64,000 nt of DNA from Pezicula radicicola. Its lineage: Eukaryota; Ascomycota; Leotiomycetes; Helotiales; Dermateaceae. Position numbers and translations under genes: made by a program. Positions within the stretch are counted from its first letter, which is position 1, and each line of letters begins with the position of its first letter. The notes beneath the pieces are model-generated. The model was not told where the DNA came from, made no database searches, and saw only the letters and a program-made list of their open reading frames with translations. The DNA lies in contig PDUO01000015.1 of the NCBI GenBank assembly GCA_003008705.1, positions 377,290 through 441,289 of the forward strand, read 5' to 3'. Of the stretch, positions 45,678 to 56,093 are shown one piece after another.

Positions 45678-48198
45678 TGTGGGTTACAGGTTGAACTAGA
45701 AGCTCTTCGTGTTAGTCACTTCAATGCTTTGAAGACTGACAGGGTTCGCTCGGCCACATGATCACCAACAGAAAGTGAATGGAGTGAAGGAAATGGGGAC
45801 TTACATCGATCAGAGGGTTTGAGAAGCACCTGTTATGTATTGAAGAGAGTGCTAAGGATGGGATGAAGAACAAAAGGAGGAGAGATTGACAGCAGTATTT
45901 ATGTCTTAAAGACAGTGACTCTCCGCAAGATATCGTAACAGAAAACACGGCCAGTTCCACCGCTCCATAGAGATAAAGGCATGCCGTCGCTCAAATCCAC
46001 TCAAGCCAAGAAACAATGCAGAAAACTTCGATAACACACACCCTTCGCGCTTGCAAGCCCACCTTCTAGAAGAGTACTTCTCCCCTGAAGATCAAAACCA
46101 TCCATAGCTAAAGTGGCAGTTGACAAGCAAACAACCTGTGGAGTTTCCTCCTCAGGTGCTCACTATTAGCTTGGCCAGCAGAAGTCTTCAAGGTCCTCCG
46201 TATAGTTCTCCCCCTCTAAGAAGAAGATAATTCGGTGATATGGTATCAAGATAACGCCACAACGGCATATCGTCTTCCAAGACAAAGAGGACGCCACTGA
46301 GAAATACCCGCTGTCATTTGTCAAGTGCCGACTATCAAGGTTCCAGAAGGGATATGACATTTTAAGCTTGAATGTACCCCAGTTATGCGAGCGATCTCTA
46401 GTGTAAAAGGCAAGATATGGTCTAATGACTCGAATTTGGCAAGTGTCAAGACTTTGGATGGCTGCTAGTCGTGGGGTGGATCGCGTGATTGGTTAAATAT
46501 CAGACGTCTGGTTGATTTGCCAAGAATAGAAATTCGCACCTTCGACAGGGTTGTATGAGATGAATCGAAATGTTGCGATGAGCGGGAGCTTAGATTGATA
46601 AGTGAAGGCTTAGCTGTTGCCTTATCTTGTAGACAAGAAAAGCTTAGAAAACTAACCTACCCGTTTGAGAAGAACATCCGGTATGAACAGAAAGAATGAA
46701 TTGTTCATCAACATGGCACAATAGCATTGTACAGATTCTGCCCTTGTTGGACTTCATAATGTGCTCATTGAGGGGAATAATGCACACACTCATGTGCCTC
46801 CCTCCCCACCCTCAACGACTATTATATGGCGTGCTATATTGCGAATCCCCTCACCCAACACCGCTCATCTGAATACTACCGCGTTTTCCCTTATCAGCTT
46901 GGCAACTGTCAACGTGCGAATGGGTTGCAGCTAGACCGAGGCCTTGGCGATGGCACCACGTGGACGGCTGGATGCCAAGAGGATAACGAGTCGTCACATC
47001 AACATGGCTTCCTGGAAATGGTCAAAAACTATACGACTAAAATTCCTAAAGTTGTAGTCAAGTTTATATCTTTAGTTAAGGGTGAGTTAAGAGTTGCAGT
47101 CGTTGAGTTAGGTTTGGACGACGTTGAAACAAGAATGAAAGAGGAATGCGAAGAATTTCGGAAATCGTTGAACAATTTATATCCCTGTCCTCGCTTATCA
47201 CATCTGACACGTGATAAAACCCCCTTTTCGTAAACCTTTCGGGTACGGCCGAGTCTCGATACGAAGGGTTATTATACAGTATCCCCCACTAGATAAATGT
47301 AAATTCTATATTTAATGCTTAGCCAAACTAGCTATTTATAGAGGAATTATAGTAGTATTTTATCTCCCGTGATTTTATATAGTAAATACTTCTAATCTAC
47401 TAATACTCTTAAAAAATAAAGATCTACAATCTATACTTGTTTTTTAAAAGCTTCCTTTATCTATTACGTAATAGCAAAAGAAGCGAGCTAATAGGATTAA
47501 ATACTAATATAAAAATACTTTCTAGATAGTATTAAAGTTAAGGGAAAGAGTTAATATCTTTTATACCTTCTAAATAGAGGTATAACAGCAATCGGATTAT
47601 TTAAAGGTTATCCGAGGTTTCTATAACAACAATTTCTACTAGTATTTTAGTATAGCTAAGTCCGTCAAGGTGCTATATAGAATTTATATTTATCCTAGGG
47701 GGGGGACTATATATACTATAATAAGCACCTTTATCTTATACAGGGAAAGTACCGCTAATTATAATTTACAGTAACTTCCTAGTTAGTACAGAAAAAGAGA
47801 CAAGCAAATAAACAAAACCTAATGCACATACCACAATTTTAGCCTCTAGTTTCCTCTACCGCACAAATTGCTTTGTAAGATGTAAGATGACGAATTGACT
47901 GGGGCTTTGTATGAAGTGAATTTCCGAAGTTCAAGTAAGCTACACTAGTTGAAGGTCAATTAATTTACCCAAATTAAGTCAGTTACTCAAGTTGAAATAT
48001 AAGCGGGTCACTCAGATAAAAGACCTAATACTCCCATATGACTGTTATTTCAGACTTCTCATATAGTCACATGGCAGTGACCACATTGTATAGAAATTAT
48101 TTCAATTTCTACAAGACCCTTGTCTAATTGAATACTATGGTCCTACTAAAGCTCGTTACTTTATTCGGGTTCGATTCTATAACTATTCCCAAGTCTTT
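45678..48198. other. Long intergenic region with TA-rich island
   Basis: The protease promoter (45678-46600), then 1.6 kb without a supportable gene. From 47280 to 47810 the DNA is TA-rich and frameless. Repeat copy E lies at 47935-48030. A frame of 135 codons at 46826-47233 has no motif and is not called. Confidence 0.45.
47935..48030 (+). repeat. Degenerate 18-20 bp tandem repeat, copy E (plus orientation)
   Basis: Units include CAGTTACTCAAGTTGAAA, GGGTCACTCAGATAAAAG and TTACCCAAATTAAGT. It sits on the 3' side of the second BTB gene. Confidence 0.55.
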
Positions 48199-49019
48199 CT
48201 ACCATTGTGTACCTTGGCCGCAAGAGTAATGATCAGGCTTTCCTGGATGTGTGTGGTATACGCAGTAGTCCTTTTCCCAAGGAAATTGGTATGGCTGACG
48301 TTTATGCATAGCCAATTTGAGGCACTCACGCGCAAATTCAAGCTTGATGTCCATCGAAGCCTCAAGTTCCTCCAATGACTCGTTCCCCTTCCTAGAGAGG
48401 AAACCGATAGTGTGGTTAGTAGAAGTCCTAAGACAGACGTCAAGGCAAATCCTCCGTAGTGGAGAATTGGGTACAGTGTTTTCCCAGATATCTGTGCGCG
48501 TGTCCTCGCTTACGCCCAAGAGCAATTTACGCGTGAGATAGTACGTTGATTGAAGAGCAAGGATGTTGTCGATAATACAATTCTGGAACACAATAGCTTG
48601 CAGTCTGTCCGCCATGTAGAAGCATTGGCAAAGTTGGGTAAATCGCCTTTCTGATTGGGAATCAAATTCTTTAGTCCCTTCCTCGGTGTTCGTGTCGCTT
48701 GCTGTAACTTTCTGGATTTCGTTCGAGTTGTTGAGATCACCACTCAACATCCATGACAAGAAAACACTAAATATTTCCGAATCTTCCTCCTCTATTGTTA
48801 TCGTGTTTGTACGGCCGCATTCCCATCTCTCACTGCAGGCTCTAGAGAAGAACTCGGAGTGGAAAACAAGTAAAGGCTTTGGGAAAGAAATTTCGATTTT
48901 GCCGGGACCTATAATGAGCTTGACAGAATCTCTGAGGCTCTGGCTAATATACTCTGTTAGCGATGATAAAGAATTTCCTGTCTGATGGCATACATGGATA
49001 AATTGATTTCAGGACGCAT
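48199..49019 (-). CDS. BTB/POZ-like fungal protein, second copy
   Basis: Two predicted exons, 49019-48994 and 48943-48199 (50-nt intron), 256 aa. The model gives MRPEINLSIQSLRDSVKLII, then FPKPLLVFHSEFFSRACSERW and DSEIFSVFLSWML, a BTB fold where H-S-x-F-F-x-x-A is the strongest signature. The C-terminal half is helical, with NSPLRRICLDVCL. It ends with W-x-K-D-x-C-x-Y-H-x-H-P, matching the BTB protein at 35294-36184 in position and spacing. Overall lengths agree (256 and 258 aa), so the two are probably diverged paralogues. The long exon lacks any ATG before the BTB domain, so a first exon is required. The one proposed is short but uses a GTATGC donor and ATTAG acceptor and keeps frame. Confidence 0.65.
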
Positions 49020-49722
49020 AGTCGACCACGGCGTGTGACCTTTGCAACGCTTGAGCTCTCTACATGTTTTTGGTCGCTTCGACGATGGTTTGTTCGACTT
49101 TGGTTCTTGAACAACCCAAACAAATATAAACCCCATGATAAAAAGCCATAACAGACAAAAGAAGAGGCGAAAAGTTGAGACAAATACAACGTTTCCCCAA
49201 GTCTTCGTTGATTCATGTTCAGGGAATACTGTTCTGTAAATATTCTCCTACATGCCTTCTGTGATTAGCAAACGATTCAAGTTTGTACAAGAACGTTACG
49301 ACTCTGTAATCTACCAAAGCGATTCTCGTAGCTTGAATGCTAAATGTGGACTTAACCAAGACATAACTTACATGTAAAATCCATATTCCAATGACTGAGC
49401 TCAAAGCATAAAGAAGCAGCAACGTCGCATTGCGTGCAGCATAGAGATCGCTGTACGGTGGAGCAGGGGTCGCAAGATCTCCACAACCTGGGAGTCGCCA
49501 CTTTTTGGCCCCAATCGTCAACAAGCGTATGAACGCATAGAAGGGCAGAGCTCTTATTCGAATTTGCCAGAAGATCCATAGTGCAGGGATTTCCTGCGAC
49601 TCTTGCCTCAGGGTGCACCAGCTCCAAGAGACAATGGATTCAAACAAGCTGAAATTGAGGAGAAGATCAGCCCAAAGGATAGCAAACCTGAAGAAACTTG
49701 AGGTCATCGTTTCACGATCCAC
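48944..49722 (-). CDS. Possible small membrane protein (unknown)
   Basis: A 117-codon hydrophobic stretch (49722-49372) contains two to three likely membrane helices (FAILWADLLLNFSLF and LLLLYALSSVIGIWIL). It ends at a canonical GTAAGT donor, and an acceptor at 49259 keeps frame into a second hydrophobic block (FVCYGFLSWGLYLFGLF), stop at 48944. The model gives 221 aa. No family recognised. The last part overlaps the proposed first exon of the BTB gene on the same strand, so at least one of the two models is wrong at that end. Could be spurious. Confidence 0.3.
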
Positions 49723-50304
49723 AGTTTTTGTCGTGCAAATCTTCGCTGAAAATTAATCGAACAAATTCAAGGAACCCGTAAGAGTCGTCGTTTAAATACT
49801 GAATAATGTAGTCTCAACAGTCAGGGCATTGGGGTCCCAAAAGAAGAATTTGTCGATGTTTGTAGATGAGGAAGGGCTACCAAAATGGCTCTGATGGGGC
49901 CAGCAACTATGAAAGGGAAGTTCTTAGGTAAATAAAGTGGAAGGTGCATTGGAAGGAGCGATTAGCGTGCGCATCGAGATCGCCGTCTTTCATGTGTAAG
50001 GAAAGAGTGAATCAAACCACATTGGAAGCGTCTGTTGAAATTACACTAGGGCTTTAATTGGGAGAAGAAGCAATCAAAATTTCATCAATATATAAGCAAA
50101 TATACGGAGATTAGAATTGTCTTAGTTTTGGCAGGCAAAGAGCCATTTTCTTCAGAAGAGGCAATACTAATGGGGCTTCATACTTGCAGCAACATGAGAA
50201 AGGAACTTCAGGTCTATGGCTTTATATCGTAAACCCTGTTGTCTACGCCATATCTCATTTCTACGTGTGGTTCAGCATGGCCTGTATTTACTTGATATTC
50301 CACC
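49723..50304. other. Intergenic, no gene seen
   Basis: About 580 bp between the possible membrane protein and the RidA stop. No motif-bearing frame. Confidence 0.5.
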
Positions 50305-50840
50305 TTATGCCAATGCAATGCACTCAATCTCAATGGGTACACCCTTGGGCAACTGGTAAACAGCAACACAGCTTCGGGCTGGCTTATGGGTGAAGAATGT
50401 CTCGTAAACCTTGTTCATCTCGGCAAAGCTATCCATTGTGGTCAAGAAAACTGTCCAAAACACACAGGTCAGCATTTATATTCCGAGAGAGATGAGTTCA
50501 AACAGGGGATAAGAGAACACCAAATATTGCATACATACCATTGACCTTAACAACCTTGCTCAAACTTGAGCCGGCTTCCTCGAGGACAGCAGTGAGGTTC
50601 TTGATGCAGAGGGTAGTCATGTCGGCAATGGAGGACTTTTCGAGGGTGAGGATCTCGCCGGCAGGATTGCAGGGAATTTGGCCAGAACAGTAGATGGTTG
50701 AGCTTGTTGCAATGGCTTGCGAGTAAGGTCCAGCAGCTACAAATGGTGTCAGTATAATCATGAGAGCTCAATGGTGGAGTCATGAGATAGAGCTTACGGA
50801 AAGCAGCATCCTTGCTGTAGACTGGCTTGAAGTCCGACAT
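50305..50840 (-). CDS. RidA/YjgF/UK114 family imine deaminase
   Basis: Three exons, 50840-50798, 50736-50539 and 50450-50305 (introns of 61 and 88 nt), 128 aa, exactly the family size. The sequence reads [23 protein letters not shown] at the start and [28 protein letters not shown] in the middle. [20 protein letters not shown] comes near the end, with the Arg and Glu that bind the substrate carboxylate and activate water in active RidA proteins. RidA hydrolyses reactive enamine/imine intermediates released by PLP enzymes, protecting isoleucine synthesis among others. Yeast has cytosolic Hmf1 and mitochondrial Mmf1. No presequence is present here, so cytosol is likely. Nothing odd in the sequence. 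Confidence 0.95.
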
Positions 50841-51762
50841 TGTGAATGGTCGTAAGGAGTTTATGCAAGAAGAGTGAGGTCGGGATGAATTGATGATCTT
50901 TTACCGCAGTGATGATTTTATTGTCTTGTTCTTGTTTGGCTGCGAGGTCGGTCGCGAAGTTTTGGAGGGGTAAGGTGGGGTTGAAATCTGCCGCTTTTAA
51001 CTTTCGGCGATGCTGGTTTTGCGGCGCATTTCGCTTCCACAAGGTGAATTTCAACGACATCTCATACCACAACACCTCCATTTCTCCACCACGACGATGC
51101 CTACCTCCTGAAGACTGTGTGCGCAAGCTGCTGGGATGATATAACTATGAAATGCCCGGTCGGAGGGCGTCGATATATAATACGAAGGGATATATGGCCA
51201 ACTTGGACGTTTCCAGCCCCGCGATGCGCCCCACAAGCCCTCGACACGTCCATCGAACTTCGAATCAGCCCTGAAAGGCATCCTTCTGGAGAGAATACCT
51301 TGGCACATACACTTCGATGGTATAAAGGATGATGGATAACGATACAAAGTACCAGTACTGTTCGATTGTTTTTTTTGGTTCTTCGATATGGGCATATTGG
51401 AATAAAAGTACAGAAAAGAGATGGATTTTAGGCACTTTTGCTGCAGTTGTAATCTGCTCCCACATTCCCTCCCAAATTCGATATTAACCCGCAGTACAAA
51501 ACGAGGCAAATCAGCCCGGACACCTAGACACTCAGACACCAAGACCCTTAATATCCAAGCCGAAGCTAGAGTCATCACAGAATCACAAACAACTAAACGC
51601 CTACAAACGAACTATCATGTGTCTGCCAGACATCGTCCCAGGTTGCATCCCGTGCTACCTAGGAATCCTCCTTATCAGCAACTGCGGGGTACTCATGGCT
51701 GCCTTGTACCCATGCATCTCTCACTCTCCTCATGGAGGAATCTCGCTACTGGCAGATTCCTT
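50841..51762. other. Intergenic, no gene seen
   Basis: RidA promoter and the 3' side of the unknown gene at 51763. Overlapping frames on both strands (51051-51801) lack motifs. If the alternative splice proposed for the next gene is used, its 3' end would reach about 51690. Confidence 0.4.
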
Positions 51763-52491
51763 TTAGGACTGGCTGCCTGCCCCGATATGTTTGTACCCTG
51801 AATGTATATCTGAGCTGCTTTCACTGTAATGGTGAGCATTCATACACGTTTGCAGGATATGAAATGCCTTACGTTGGGCTTCCCATTTATCCTCAACATC
51901 ACCTGACTCTTCGGTGCAGTGTTGGTACGATTTCTGGCGTAGTTTACGAGCACGCCTATCCCATACACGATGATCGAAGGACTCAGATTCCGAACAATCT
52001 GAAACATCCGGGGTGGGCAATCGTGTAGGTATGGGAGTTGGAGGTGGCCCTCTGGCTGCGGGCGCGTCAGGGACAGCCGGTGGGATCACTTGCCTTGCTG
52101 TGGAGGGCCCGCGTTGAGATGGCATATTGAGGTAAGAAGGGTAATAGTCAGGTGACTCCCACTTTCCTTGAGATGAGATATTTCTATACCTGGACTGACC
52201 CCATGCTGGAACGAAGTCTCGTGCAAAGAAGTCGTCTTGCATAAATCCATCACCAAAGATTAGAGGCTGCTGTGATGATGACAAGTGTCTGTCGATGGGA
52301 GCTTGGGATGGCTCTACTGTTGGCTGCATTGTCTCTCTTTTGAAGCCCTGGCTAGTCACGCTGGGAGTCCAGTGCACTTTTTTCCGTTTTCCATCTCGAG
52401 CATTTCGATTTGAACGAAACGAGTGAGTTGGAGTCTTTTTGTTTGGGGCAATAGGGGCGGGGCCCTCATCTTGTTGGTCGTTGAGCTTCAT
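51763..52491 (-). CDS. Hypothetical protein, Pro/Ser-rich, disordered
   Basis: Single-exon model of 242 aa from the ATG at 52491 (MKLNDQQDEGPAPIAPNKK); an in-frame ATG lies 13 codons upstream. No domain recognised. The sequence is mostly disordered, with a basic segment (RNARDGKRKKVHW), a proline-rich PPPTPIPTRLPTPDVSD motif and an acidic/Ser stretch after it. The TRLPTPD-type motif recurs in uncharacterised fungal proteins as I recall, which favours a real gene. A GTAAGG donor and TTACAG acceptor inside the last 120 nt offer an alternative C-terminus ending near 51690. Confidence 0.5.
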   Translation of the reverse strand: MKLNDQQDEGPAPIAPNKKTPTHSFRSNRNARDGKRKKVHWTPSVTSQGFKRETMQPTVEPSQAPIDRHLSSSQQPLIFGDGFMQDDFFARDFVPAWGQSRYRNISSQGKWESPDYYPSYLNMPSQRGPSTARQVIPPAVPDAPAARGPPPTPIPTRLPTPDVSDCSESESFDHRVWDRRARKLRQKSYQHCTEESGDVEDKWEAQRKAFHILQTCMNAHHYSESSSDIHSGYKHIGAGSQS

Positions 52492-54073
52492 CTTTACTCT
52501 CACAGTGTGGAGGATTGGATGATAAGACAAAACTGGCTCTAGCGAGGTTGTATGTCTTTAATGATGATCTCAAGCGCCTGAGTGGATGGAATAATGAGTC
52601 TGATTGTTAGTGTTGATGAGTTCCTTGTCGACGATGAGGTGTCGATGAATAAACCTGCGGTGGACGGCGATGACTGGATTGTGGCTTGGCGAGTTCGGTG
52701 GACACAAGCAGACACAATCGAGGGTACCGAGTATGCCTCACGTGAGGATGTCCTAACCTGGTCCAGTTGAATCCTACCCAAGTACAACAAGTTTGTTGAT
52801 GACTTGAATGATAATGGCGATGGATTGAAGCGAGTAGAAAGAGTGTGGGAGAAAGTTGGAGGGGATCGGGGGGGGTCGTGGCTTTTAAGGGTGCGTAGTG
52901 CCATGCTTCGTGGAAACTGACCAATGGTAAGCGAGGGTTGGGAGTGCGGCACATGCAGGAATTTCCCCCTTCGAGACAAGCGAGGCTATGTCAGACAGCT
53001 CTGCTTTCATTGAGAAAGGGTCATTGCTATCTCTTCAGCGAGCGCGACTTTCATCAAAATTTGCTGTTTGAATATGTTATGAGAGCTCATCTGATGGTCT
53101 GAGCACTTGGGAGCCGCTTAGAGCCTCATATGGGAAACGGCCTTCTCTCATCATCGGTAGCATTGCAATACTGTTGCAAGCTATCCACAGATGGGAACTG
53201 TGTGACAGGATGAGAAAGATAGGATGTTTGAACCTTACACTCTTTGGAATTAATGGTGACCAGCATACTCTACCGAGTAGATTGCTTCGTTGTGGGTTAT
53301 TCAGTTACCAGTCCTATACGGACGAGTTCATGAATGGTTTGGTTTTACGATTCCCTTACTAAACCATGCTGAATTGTTTGAAGTTAAGTTGATTACTTAA
53401 GTTAAGTAACTGGAAAAGTGAAGTACCTCAAGCAAGAGGATGATCCAAGATAGTGGGTCACCTAGACCAAGAGGGTGGTCCAAACAGTGGGTCACCCAAA
53501 CCGAGAGGATGGTCCCCAAAAAAAAGTGGGTTACTCAGATCAAGGGGGTTAGTCAAACTAGTAGGAGACCCAAATCAAGAGGATGGTCGAAACGATTTCT
53601 AAAGAGTGAGTTCACTCTACCTATCTTCGTGAAGTCAGGAGCGGACTTCATCAATTAAGCGATTCATGGGCTCGGCGACACAGCCCTGGTGATAACAGAT
53701 TTTGTCTAAAGACATTTGAGATCTTTCGTCCCGATTGGAGCCCTCTTAAAAAATGCAATCATTTCCTGTCTGCTCTTTATGGATGCGCAGTAGAGATTGC
53801 TGAAATAGGGATGGTTGGACTGGTGTGTGATCCATGCTGCTTATGTAATCCGGGTCTAGGGACCACCGTACCAGGTGTACAGTTGGGTCGTCAGCCGTCG
53901 GACTTCCCCGTCAGAACCGAGCTCGGATTGCTGTGAAATTAATCCAGACCAGACTATTCACTTTGCGTTTGACTTTCCCAGGATACCCAAAGGCAGTTCT
54001 CAAATTTTGCGAGCAAAAATAGCTAAACTACCCTGTTCATCCTTCCAACTTCCAAGGGAATGCAGTACAGTGT
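52492..54073. other. Intergenic with tandem repeats
   Basis: The frame at 52539-52979 (minus) is Ser/Thr/Pro-rich and motif-less, probably 5' leader or promoter of the gene at 51763. Repeat copy F at 53375-53600. Otherwise nothing seen. Confidence 0.45.
53375..53600 (+). repeat. Degenerate tandem repeat, copy F, with a G-rich variant unit
   Basis: Starts with the common form (GATTACTTAAGTTAAG) and changes to a longer, about 35-38 bp, unit such as GTGGGTCACCTAGACCAAGA followed by GGGTGGTCCAAACA, repeated at least four times. It shows how the same 18-20 bp unit has diverged and been re-amplified. Confidence 0.65.
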
Positions 54074-55296
54074 CTACTTATCTCTCGATTTCTTCATAAA
54101 CAAATTGAGCTGCTCCATCACATGTTTTACTGCATCTGTTCCCCCATCCAGATGCACCGCCCCTATGATAGCTCTCATCGCTGTAGCAATTGTCCTTCCA
54201 GGGTCTTCTCTCTCCAAGTCATCCTTTATCATGTACCCAAATTGCTTTAATGGATTCTTCTTCCGTGGCATAGGTCTCCTTGCCCTCACCCATTGTTCAA
54301 TCGTGCTTGCCTCTCCTATTGTAGCCAAATTGTGCCACCCGATGAGCTTCTGCAATGTCTCGCCTAATATTACGTCAGCATTCAACATCACCACATCGGT
54401 AAGTAGAACCTCAACAGACCCTGCTGATGCTTTTCAATACGCGCCTCATAAAGTTGTTCTCGCACCATCAATTCCATCACGATTTCCCCGAGCTTAGCCA
54501 GCTCTCTATTTCCTTCCAAGAACTGTCTCTGTGTCTCTCCGTGCCCACAAAATGTTATACCGGAATCTTTACTTTCGAGTGCTTCTATAAGTAATGCTGG
54601 ATTCTTGAAGGGGTATTGGATAATACGTTGGACCCTTTCCACTCGTTCGTGTTCTATTCCTGGACCAGGACCTGATAGGACGCCTAGGCGGAGTATCTCT
54701 TGGGGTGCTCTTCTTGTTCCTTGGATTGGCCATGTTTGTTGTGTCCCAGGCATTTGTTGCATTGGCACTTGTGGTGCTTGCTGAAAGGCGAATTCTGGCC
54801 ACGTGGTATTCCAGTTAACGTCGACTTGCTGTGTTGGTTCAAGTGCGGGTTGCTGAGAAGGTGAGAACGCTGGCCGGTTATTGCTCAGAATACCTTCCTG
54901 TATTAAAGACTGCGGTTCTTCCTGTGGAAAAGCTCCAGGTACTGGAGTATCGACGACCCGATCACTACTCGACCAAGTATGGTTACTCGTCGCAGTTGAT
55001 GTTCTTGATAGGCTACGATGAATAGACCCTTGAACCGATGGTGAATATGCCCCCTCGAAAGGATTCCTAACGTATGCAGGCTGAGTTGGGCTAAACAGAG
55101 GAGTTGGTTGCATTCTATGTGATGAAGCTTGAGAACTGGCGATTGAGGTGTGTCTCGCTTGGGTTTGATGCTGATGTTGTTGATGTTGATGATATTGAGG
55201 TGATGTTGCGGAGTTATCGTAGTTATCCATTACTTGGGATACGCTTCGGTAAGTTAAGGGTGCGTAGCTGGGTGAATTTGGTTGGATGCGGTCCAT
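54074..55296 (-). CDS. RNase III-like protein, probably catalytically inactive
   Basis: Two exons, 55296-54420 and 54363-54074 (56-nt intron with a CTGAC branch site), 388 aa from MDRIQPNSP; another in-frame ATG is 10 codons upstream. Residues 1-215 are Gln/His/Ser/Pro-rich and disordered, including a poly-Q/H tract. The C-terminal part resembles an RNase III fold: VQRIIQYPFKNPALLIEALES, then NRELAKLGEIVMELMVREQLYEA, joined by splicing to GETLQKLIGWHNLATIGEAS, and finally TIATAMRAIIGAVHLDGG. In active enzymes the second block is N-E-R-L-E-[FW]-L-G-D and the last carries D-x-x-E-A. Here the D of L-G-D is E, the first E is shifted, and both acidic residues of the last block are absent. It may therefore bind dsRNA-like substrates without cutting them, as in some mitoribosomal and fungal RNase III relatives. 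Confidence 0.72.
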
Positions 55297-55853
55297 GATG
55301 GTTAGTCCGAGTCCGCGGGTTAGCATTGGTAATTGATGGTGTTGTTTTTAGTTCTTGGTTCTACGAAATAAGGAGGGCGGTTTGTTTCTGGAGATTTATA
55401 CTGATTGGGTTTAGGTTGGGTGGATGGGTGAGGGGGCTGTGAATCATGGGATAGCTTTGGATTTTGAATCACGGTTGTGAAGGTCACGAAGTTTTGGGAT
55501 GGGATGGGATGGGATGGGATGGGATGGGATGGGGTTTGAATCAAATAAAATGACATAATTATCTGAAGTGTAACGGACTCGGAAAACAAAAGACTCCACA
55601 AACAAAAGACCTTACCACCTCCTCTCTCACCTCCCTCTCACTAATCCAAATATGCAAAATATCGCCTTGTGCCTATCCTACAAACTCACCATAAACCCAT
55701 CTTTCCTCCCTCCCTCCCATCCTATCTATATCCTCTTTTCTTTTTGTGTATGTGTGTGTGTATTTGTCCTGTTTTCAACTTTTTTTGACCTCACTTTCTA
55801 ATTTCTTTTCTCCTTCATCAGCAGCTGCTCTTCTTCCACTCTTCACTCACCTC
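55297..55853. other. Upstream region with a (GGGAT)n microsatellite
   Basis: Promoter and leader of the RNase III-like gene. Contains the pentanucleotide array at 55496-55534 and pyrimidine-rich stretches at 55610-55760. Confidence 0.5.
55496..55534 (+). repeat. (GGGAT)n microsatellite, about 8 units
   Basis: Near-perfect GGGAT units in a row, about 200 bp upstream of the RNase III-like ATG (gene on the minus strand). Confidence 0.95.
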
Positions 55854-56093
55854 TCACTCATGTTTCTCCCACTTAAATGGATACTCCGGTTCTATCTGTT
55901 TCTGTTGTTTTTTGCGTCTCTCAACTTCTCTCTCCTGTCTCTCTTCTTTCTTCGAATCTCGATTTGGATCTTGGCGAGAAACTTGGGAGTCATCGATATC
56001 GTTGGATTCTTGTCCCTTGTACTGTTTTGCTTTGCGGGCTTTCTGTGCCCGCTGAGAGATTTTGTGATCGTTTCGGCCTTTTTTGGATGACAT
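55854..56093 (-). CDS. Possible small, highly charged protein (79 aa)
   Basis: The frame starts MSSKKGRNDHKISQRAQKARKAKQ and stays Lys/Arg/Glu/Gln-rich to the end. Such composition can arise from pyrimidine-rich leader DNA on the other strand, which this locus is, but the clean start and coherent charge pattern make a small real gene possible. No family recognised. Transcript data would decide. Confidence 0.3.
   Translation of the reverse strand: MSSKKGRNDHKISQRAQKARKAKQYKGQESNDIDDSQVSRQDPNRDSKKEERQEREVERRKKQQKQIEPEYPFKWEKHE

Noticed and set aside
46826..47233. 135-codon plus-strand frame
   Set aside because: No motif, no signal peptide, low-complexity C-terminus and position beside a TA-rich island; treated as chance.
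48160..48178. GGGTTCGATTCT resembling a tRNA B box
   Set aside because: No matching A box or cloverleaf stems upstream.
52539..52979. 146-codon minus-strand frame rich in Ser/Thr/Pro
   Set aside because: Composition follows the pyrimidine-rich leader of the next gene; no domain, and another frame over the same DNA is equally open.
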